This document shows positions 59,265 to 64,000 of a stretch of DNA of 64,000 nt, piece by piece. Positions within the stretch are counted from its first letter, which is position 1; each line of letters starts with the position of its first letter. Origin of the DNA: Rubrivivax sp. (GTDB taxonomy: Bacteria; Pseudomonadota; Gammaproteobacteria; Burkholderiales; Burkholderiaceae_C); assembly GCA_016707445.1 (NCBI GenBank), contig JADJHR010000003.1:806001-870000 (forward strand), in the 5' to 3' direction. The notes beneath the pieces were generated by a model. It was not told where the DNA came from and did no database searches. It was given only the letters and a program-made list of their open reading frames with translations. The position numbers and the translations under genes are program-made.

Positions 59265-60476
59265 TCAGCCGCCGTTGCCCAGCCCCGGCACCAGCCACAG
59301 GCGGGCGATGTCGGCGACGCCGTCGTTGCCCTGCACGCCACGCAGGGTCTGCGCGGCCTTGGCCTTGCTCTTGGCCGACTGCAGCTGCGCCATGCCCAGA
59401 CGCAGCTTGGCGTCGGCCGGGCGCTTGAGACCGCCCTTGGCAATGCCTTGCTCGATCAAGCCGACGCCCTTGTCGACCTGGCCCATGGTCACGTAGGCGT
59501 AGCCGACGTTGACCAGCTCGTCACCGCTCTTTTCGTTCATCGCCTCGCTGGCCTGGCCGGCGATGGCCGCCTTCTGCTCGGCTTCGCGCTTGAGCGCCAG
59601 GTCCTTCAGCCGCTGCTGGCGGGCGGCTTCTTCGCCCTTGCCGAAGGCGCCCGACTTGTAGGCCAGATCGATGATGTGCAGGCTCTCAGCGGGCAGCCGC
59701 GCCTGCAGCGCCAGCTGGGCCATTTCCATGAATTCATCGCTGCGGTTCAGCGTGCCGCTGGCCAGGCGCAGCTGCAGCACGTCGAGCAGGAAGCGGTCGG
59801 CAAAACCCGCCTTGCGCGGCAGCCGGCCGAGGTAGGCGTTCCAGTAGTCCTTCTTCGGGTAGTTGAAGAGCAGCTTTTCCAGCGTGGCGCCGTAGGCGCT
59901 GTGGTTGTTCAGCCGCTGCTGCGCGTCGGCCAGGCGCAGCAGATCACCTTCTTCGGGCCGGCGCCCGGCCTGCTCGGCGTTGGCCACCGCAGCACCGGCG
60001 TCGCGCGCGATGGCGTTGTAGTCGCCGCTCACGCTTTGCAGGTACGACTGCAGCTGCCTGACGCCGGCGCTGTTGTTGCCCGCGGCCACGGCCTTGTGCA
60101 GCCATTCACCGGCCTTGGCGTTGTTGCGCTGCTGCGCATAGATCGACGCCAGCTGTTCGGCGATCTGCCCGGCCTCGGCCCCGCTGACCTTGCCGGCAAT
60201 GCTTTCCAGCGCCTGGATGGCCGTGCCCGTGTCGCCCGCGCGCTGCGCAGCGGCGGCCTTCATGCGGTCGATGATCAGCTGTTCGTAGGCCGACTTGCCG
60301 CCCACCGCCTCGGCCTCGCGCACCCGCGCCAGCGCTTCCCTGGCCTTGCCGGCCTTGAGCAGTTCGCCCGCGTGCTGCAGCGGCTTGCCGATCTCGGCGC
60401 GCACGCCCTGGGCCTGCACGCTGCCGATGCAGGCAGCCGCGAGAATCGAGAGGGTGAAGGCGCGCAGCGTGTTCAT
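59265..60476 (-). CDS. Periplasmic TPR-repeat protein of the Ton operon
   Basis: A 403-residue exported protein. A signal peptide (MNTLRAFTLSILAAACIGSVQA) is followed by tetratricopeptide-like helical repeats across most of the chain (GDTGTAIQALESIAGKVSG, NNAKAGEWLHKAVAAGNNS, GYAYVTMGQVDKGVGLIEQG). Similar TPR proteins accompany exbB-exbD-exbD operons in gammaproteobacteria and some betaproteobacteria, where they seem to scaffold the Ton complex (family knowledge). It lies six bases after the second exbD. No catalytic motif is seen. Confidence 0.82.
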   Translation of the reverse strand: MNTLRAFTLSILAAACIGSVQAQGVRAEIGKPLQHAGELLKAGKAREALARVREAEAVGGKSAYEQLIIDRMKAAAAQRAGDTGTAIQALESIAGKVSGAEAGQIAEQLASIYAQQRNNAKAGEWLHKAVAAGNNSAGVRQLQSYLQSVSGDYNAIARDAGAAVANAEQAGRRPEEGDLLRLADAQQRLNNHSAYGATLEKLLFNYPKKDYWNAYLGRLPRKAGFADRFLLDVLQLRLASGTLNRSDEFMEMAQLALQARLPAESLHIIDLAYKSGAFGKGEEAARQQRLKDLALKREAEQKAAIAGQASEAMNEKSGDELVNVGYAYVTMGQVDKGVGLIEQGIAKGGLKRPADAKLRLGMAQLQSAKSKAKAAQTLRGVQGNDGVADIARLWLVPGLGNGG

Positions 60477-60482
60477 CGCAGG

Positions 60483-60917
60483 TCAGTTCAGGAATTGTTC
60501 GTTGCCCACGATGCCGATCTTGGTCACCCCCAGGCGCTGCGCCGAGGCCATCACCATGGCCACGTACTTGTAGGTCACCAGCTTGTTCGGGCGCAGGTGC
60601 ACCTCGGGCTGGTCGGGCTGGGCGGCGACGGCGCGCAGGCGGTTCTCGAGCGTGGCGCGGTCGGGGATGATCTCGCCGTTCCAGCCGATCTGGCCGTCGA
60701 AGTCGACGTCGATGCGGATGATCACCGGCGGCTTGGGCGGCGCTGCATTCGTGTTCGGCACGGGCATGTTCATCTTCACCGCGTGGGTCTGGATCGGGAT
60801 CGTGATGATGAACATGATCAGCAGCACCAGCATCACGTCGATCAAAGGCGTGGTGTTGATGTCCACCATGACCTCGCCGTCTTCATCGCCCCCACCGGAG
60901 CCGACATTCATGGCCAT
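60483..60917 (-). CDS. exbD: Biopolymer transport protein ExbD (second copy)
   Basis: A 144-residue protein with one membrane helix. Its essential Asp is in NTTPLIDVMLVLLIMFIITIP, and the periplasmic domain ends in GIVGNEQFLN. ExbD uses proton flow with ExbB to drive TonB. It is distinct from the other ExbD in the operon: the juxtamembrane text is THAVKMNMPVPNTN here and TQTIKLELPKERN there. ATG at 60917 overlaps the end of the other exbD by ten bases; ATG at 60911 is an alternative. Confidence 0.9.
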   Translation of the reverse strand: MAMNVGSGGGDEDGEVMVDINTTPLIDVMLVLLIMFIITIPIQTHAVKMNMPVPNTNAAPPKPPVIIRIDVDFDGQIGWNGEIIPDRATLENRLRAVAAQPDQPEVHLRPNKLVTYKYVAMVMASAQRLGVTKIGIVGNEQFLN

Positions 60918-61375
60918 GTTGCTGGCTCCCAGTTCATGCGCACGGCAGCACCCGCCGGCGGCTCGGTGATGAAGCCGACCTTGAAGATGCCCGCGCGCTG
61001 GCAGGCCACGACGACGCGGCCCACGGCCTCGTAGCGCACCTCGCTGTCGCCGCGGATGTGCACCTCGGGCTGGGGCTCCTTGACCGATTCGAGCTTCAGG
61101 CGGTTCACCAGCGCCTCGTTGTCGGGCATGCGCTCCAGGCCCCAGTAGACCTCGCCGTCACGGTTGACCGCGATCACGATGTTCTCGGGCTTGGTCTGCG
61201 TGGGCAGGTTGCGTTCCTTGGGCAGCTCGAGCTTGATCGTCTGCGTGACCACGGGGATCGTGATCAGGAAGATGATCAGCAGCACCAGCATCACGTCCAC
61301 CAGCGGCGTGGTGTTGATGGTGTTGTTGAGCTGGTCTTCCCCGTCGCTGTCGGGCGAGCCTACGTTCATGGACAT
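60908..61375 (-). CDS. exbD: Biopolymer transport protein ExbD (first copy)
   Basis: A 155-residue ExbD with helix Asp in NTTPLVDVMLVLLIIFLITIP and a periplasmic domain containing GLERMPDNEALVNRL. It sits between exbB and the second exbD. ATG at 61375 with CGGAGA upstream was chosen; ATG at 61369 is two codons on. Two different ExbDs in one operon are known in Xanthomonas, where the second is needed for only some substrates. Confidence 0.9.
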   Translation of the reverse strand: MSMNVGSPDSDGEDQLNNTINTTPLVDVMLVLLIIFLITIPVVTQTIKLELPKERNLPTQTKPENIVIAVNRDGEVYWGLERMPDNEALVNRLKLESVKEPQPEVHIRGDSEVRYEAVGRVVVACQRAGIFKVGFITEPPAGAAVRMNWEPATWP

Positions 61376-61466
61376 CAGATTCTCCGAGACGGCGAAGTGG
61401 CCTGCGGTGCAATCGTCCAAGACGTTGCAGGTCCAGCTGGCGGGCGCCGCAGGCGCTGCGGGGGGG

Positions 61467-62324
61467 TCAACGCTTCCCGGCGATGAGCACGTTGTGCAAG
61501 TCGCCGCCGAAGGCGCGCACGCGGTCGAGGATGTTCTTGTTGCGACGCAGCAACCAGTTGTAGCCCATCACCGCGGGCACGGCCACGGCCAGGCCGATGG
61601 CGGTCATGATGAGCGCCTCGCCCACGGGGCCGGCGACCTTGTCGATCGAGGCCTGCCCGCTGATGCCGATCTTGACCAGCGCGTTGTAGATGCCCCAGAC
61701 GGTGCCGAACAGGCCGACGAACGGTGCCGTGGAGCCCACGGTGGCCAGCACGGCCAGGCCGTCGGTGAGGCGGCTTTGCACGCTGCCGACGGCGCGCTCG
61801 ACGCTCATGCCGACCCAGGTGTGCTTGTCGATCTGCTCGACCATGGTGCCTTCGTGGTGGTCGCTGGCCTTGATGCCGGCGTCGGCGATGTAGCGAAACG
61901 CCGAGCCTTCGACCAGCTCGCTGGCGCCGGCCTTGATGGAGGGGGCCTTCCAGAACGAGTCGGCCGAGGCTTCGGCGCTCTTGAGCATGGAGCGCTGCTC
62001 GAACAGCTTGGTGAAGATGACGTACCAGCTGCCCATGGACATGATCAGCAAGATGACCAGCGTGCTCTTGGCCACGACGTCGCCCTGGTTCCACAGGGCT
62101 TTGAGGCCATACGGGTTCTCGACGGCTTCTTCGGCCACGGCGGGGGCTTTGACTTCGATCGGCGCGGGTGCTGCGGCGGGTGCGGTAGCCGGCGCCTGGG
62201 CGGCGGGTTCGGAGGCGGCCTGCGCGGCGGCGGGCAGCGGGCTGGCGCCGAAGGCGGCCACGACGGCGATCAGTGCGGCCATCAGTGTGGCGCGCGGGGC
62301 GCGAAGTGCTTTGGTCGAGAACAT
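61467..62324 (-). CDS. exbB: ExbB/TolQ proton channel with Ala/Pro-rich N-terminal extension
   Basis: A 285-residue MotA/TolQ/ExbB protein. A cleavable-looking signal sequence (LMAALIAVVAAFGASPLPAAAQA) and an Ala/Pro stretch precede the first membrane helix (KSTLVILLIMSMGSWYVIFTKLF, ~85-107). The paired helices 2-3 are LATVGSTAPFVGLFGTVWGIYNAL and IGLAVAVPAVMGYNWLL. It forms the pentamer around the ExbD dimer and couples proton flow to TonB. ATG at 62324 with CGGAG upstream; the much longer open frame upstream is antisense noise. It follows tonB by 98 bases. Confidence 0.93.
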   Translation of the reverse strand: MFSTKALRAPRATLMAALIAVVAAFGASPLPAAAQAASEPAAQAPATAPAAAPAPIEVKAPAVAEEAVENPYGLKALWNQGDVVAKSTLVILLIMSMGSWYVIFTKLFEQRSMLKSAEASADSFWKAPSIKAGASELVEGSAFRYIADAGIKASDHHEGTMVEQIDKHTWVGMSVERAVGSVQSRLTDGLAVLATVGSTAPFVGLFGTVWGIYNALVKIGISGQASIDKVAGPVGEALIMTAIGLAVAVPAVMGYNWLLRRNKNILDRVRAFGGDLHNVLIAGKR

Positions 62325-62422
62325 GTGGACTCCGTGAGGGCGGCGCCGGTGGGGGTTGGGCGCTGTAAAGGGGCAAGGGCTTGGCGACGTTGGCCGCGTC
62401 GATGCGAGGGTGGGCGGCGGCG

Positions 62423-63115
62423 CTATTCGAGCTTCCAGACGTAGTCGACTTCGAAGCTGTCGCCGACGGGCTTGCCGCTGGTGTCGCGGCCGGCCTGGAA
62501 CCTGCACTCGCTGAGCTTGGCCACGGCCACGCGGTCGAGCATCTTGTGTTCGCGCGAGGGGCCGGCCGAGCGCACGACTTCGACGTTGGCGAGCTTGCCG
62601 TCGGCGCCGACGGTGAACTTCACCTTGGTGGTGCCGGTGGCTTCGGCGCGCCGTGCGGCGGCCGGGTAGTCGTCGCCGGTGGGGGCGCAGTCCTTGACGT
62701 TGGCAATCGCAGGCCGTGCGGCCACGCGCGGCGGCGCCGGCGGTGCCACGGGCGCCGGGGCCGGCGGTGGCGGCGGCGGTGCGATCGTGACCGGGGCCGG
62801 TGGTGGGGCGACGGTGGTGGTCGTGATCACCGGTGCCGGCGTCGGCGGCGGGTTGACGTTGACCTCGGGTGGGGGCACGAACGACGGCGGCGGCGGCGCG
62901 AACTTGGGCGGCGGCGGCAGGTTCTCGGGCGGTGGCGGCGGCGGCGGCTTGACCTCCTCGATGATCTTGGTCTCGATCGGCGCCTTGATCACTTCGATCA
63001 TGCGCTGCGCCAGTCCGGTGACCAGCGCCCATCCAAGCAGCACGTGCAGCCCCAGCACGATGCCGATGCCCACCACGTGCTTGCCCGGGGTGCGTTGTTG
63101 CTGGGCGAAATCCAC
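62423..63115 (-). CDS. tonB: TonB energy transducer
   Basis: A 230-residue TonB: short cytoplasmic N-terminus, one membrane helix (VVGIGIVLGLHVLLGWALVTGLA, ~14-36), a Pro-rich periplasmic span (~45-135), and a C-terminal domain with the YP box (GDDYPAAARRAEATG) and the beta-rich tail FEVDYVWKLE. The start is GTG, with a GGAGG site 11 bases upstream; no ATG is available. First gene of the leftward operon tonB-exbB-exbD-exbD-TPR-MBL. No Fur-box-like sequence was recognised upstream, so iron control is not shown by the sequence. Confidence 0.92.
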   Translation of the reverse strand: MDFAQQQRTPGKHVVGIGIVLGLHVLLGWALVTGLAQRMIEVIKAPIETKIIEEVKPPPPPPPENLPPPPKFAPPPPSFVPPPEVNVNPPPTPAPVITTTTVAPPPAPVTIAPPPPPPAPAPVAPPAPPRVAARPAIANVKDCAPTGDDYPAAARRAEATGTTKVKFTVGADGKLANVEVVRSAGPSREHKMLDRVAVAKLSECRFQAGRDTSGKPVGDSFEVDYVWKLE

Positions 63116-63482
63116 AGTGAAGAAACCTCCAGATGCTCAGCTGCCGCGTGGGTGCCGTACATCGACTTCGAGTTGTTCGGCAGCCTTGTGAGCCCCCGCG
63201 GCCATAGCCGGAAAGTCGCGCACTATACCCGTATTGAAGCGCTCTCCATTGGGGGTAGAACCTGATTCCGACGCGGCCCCAGCGCGGTATCCGAGTCAGT
63301 TTCGGGCCGCCGCACCGGTACCCGAAAGCGCCTGTTTTGCATCGCGTTGTGAGCGTGATGATGCATCTTGGCGGCGCGCCTGCCGGTTCAGTGCGTTCAG
63401 CCGCCGACCCGGTCAGGCCCATGCGAGACTGTGCGCCCAGCAAAGTCACCACAGACCCGCAGCCGGGTCGGGAGAACACGGG
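63116..63482. other. 367-bp divergent intergenic region between tonB and the ketopantoate-reductase-like gene
   Basis: GGAGG for tonB lies at 63127-63131 (minus strand) and GGGAG for the rightward gene at 63470-63474. On the minus strand TATAGT at 63222-63227 is a plausible -10 for tonB, but the position 17 bases away holds no good -35. No small gene, hairpin or Fur/OmpR-like box was recognised. Confidence 0.5.
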
Positions 63483-64000
63483 ATGAAGGTATGCATCGTC
63501 GGTGCCGGCGCGATCGGCGGATTCATCGGCACGCGGCTGGCAGTTTCAGGCCAGGCGCAGGTCTCGGCGCTGGCGCGTGGTGCCACATTGCAGGCCCTGC
63601 AGCAGCAGGGCTGGCGCCTGCGCATGGGCGACCAGCTGCTGCAGGCACCGGCGCGGGCCGAGGCCAGGCCCGACGCGCTGGGTGTGCAGGATCTGCTGGT
63701 GATTGCCGTCAAGAGCCCGGCCCTGCCGGCGCTGGCGCCGACGCTGGCGCCACTGATCGGCCGCCACACCCTGCTGCTGCCGGCGATGAACGGCGTCCCC
63801 TGGTGGTTTGCCATGGGTGTGCCCGGCCTGGGTGCAGCGCCGCTGCACAGCGTCGACCCCGGGGGCGGCATCGCAGCGGTGCTGCCGGCGGCGCAGGTGA
63901 TCGGCTGTGTGGTGCATGCCAGCGCGGCCAGTCCCGAGCCCGGGCTCGTGCAGCACCAGCGTGGCCAGGGCCTGATCGTCGGCGAACCGGCGGGCGGTAC
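63483..64000 (+). CDS. Ketopantoate reductase family protein (PanE/ApbA), N-terminal part
   Basis: The first ~172 codons of a gene that runs off the right edge. It starts MKVCIVGAGAIGGFIGTRL, the N-terminal GxGxxG Rossmann loop of 2-dehydropantoate 2-reductases, then VQDLLVIAVKSPALPAL, which includes the conserved Lys, and PAMNGVPWWF with Asn. True PanE makes pantoate for CoA; Burkholderiales carry several paralogues of unknown substrate with the same NGVPWWF text, so the family rather than the gene is named. GGGAG precedes the ATG. The enzyme is cytoplasmic and NADPH-dependent. Confidence 0.82.
   Translation, partial: MKVCIVGAGAIGGFIGTRLAVSGQAQVSALARGATLQALQQQGWRLRMGDQLLQAPARAEARPDALGVQDLLVIAVKSPALPALAPTLAPLIGRHTLLLPAMNGVPWWFAMGVPGLGAAPLHSVDPGGGIAAVLPAAQVIGCVVHASAASPEPGLVQHQRGQGLIVGEPAGG

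Noticed and set aside
63116..63482. A Fur box ahead of tonB
   Set aside because: No stretch close to the Fur consensus was found by eye in the region.

Overview
The window is a dense, high-GC stretch of chromosome from a Gram-negative bacterium. Gene content and order point to a betaproteobacterium of the order Burkholderiales (Leptothrix/Rubrivivax/Ideonella-like). This rests on orphan tripartite tricarboxylate (Tct) transporter genes, the block polA – DUF2782 protein – aminoglycoside-phosphotransferase-type homoserine kinase – BPSS1780-like membrane protein, a DUF2007 zinc-ribbon protein, and a Ton cluster with two ExbD proteins. The taxonomic call is inference; no rRNA or tRNA gene was recognised. 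No insertion sequence, prophage, CRISPR array or plasmid origin was recognised either.

Layout. 0-20 kb: the tail of a GspE/PilB secretion ATPase, tctB-tctA without a neighbouring tctC, an MFS exporter, a gamma-glutamyltransferase-family enzyme with an overlapping EamA transporter, an SDR with altered active-site residues, a second EamA transporter coupled to a DUF2007 protein, a quinone oxidoreductase, DUF2189, galU, a 2-hydroxyacid-dehydrogenase homologue lacking its catalytic residues, valS, an S41 protease lipoprotein, and a membrane-fusion protein/FUSC-like pair. 19.8-22.6 kb: a decayed beta-lactamase-like gene with a META domain, and a phospholipase D/cardiolipin-synthase-like lipoprotein. 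22.9-30.9 kb: a signalling operon made of a 1746-residue multi-PAS hybrid histidine kinase, a free HPt protein, a REC-EAL c-di-GMP phosphodiesterase and a protein with a degenerate and a normal receiver. 31-44 kb: guaC, a GGDEF-EAL protein, uvrD, a glycosyltransferase fragment, amt behind a sigma-54-type promoter, a BPSS1780-like protein, a frameshifted thrB, a DUF2782 protein, polA, and a small L,D-transpeptidase-like protein overlapping a secreted partner (possible toxin and immunity protein). 44-54 kb: alpha/beta hydrolase, metY, a CBS protein, a frameshifted chemotaxis receptor, a periplasmic rhodanese, aroC, an HcaT-like MFS carrier and a GGDEF protein with a degenerate EAL domain. 54-64 kb: an RND efflux pair, then a leftward operon tonB-exbB-exbD-exbD-TPR-MBL, and the start of a ketopantoate-reductase-family gene.

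How the genes work together. Three proteins make or break cyclic-di-GMP; one is wired by operon structure to a phosphorelay, so the 23-31 kb block probably turns several sensory inputs into c-di-GMP turnover. The Ton operon should energise outer-membrane uptake. amt, guaC, thrB, metY and aroC are nitrogen, purine and amino-acid housekeeping genes.

Two genes (thrB, chemotaxis receptor) are broken by single-base changes in short C/G runs. These may be sequencing errors rather than real mutations, and thrB especially should be checked. Start codons were chosen by Shine-Dalgarno position, family N-termini and overlaps, and often differ from the longest open frame.
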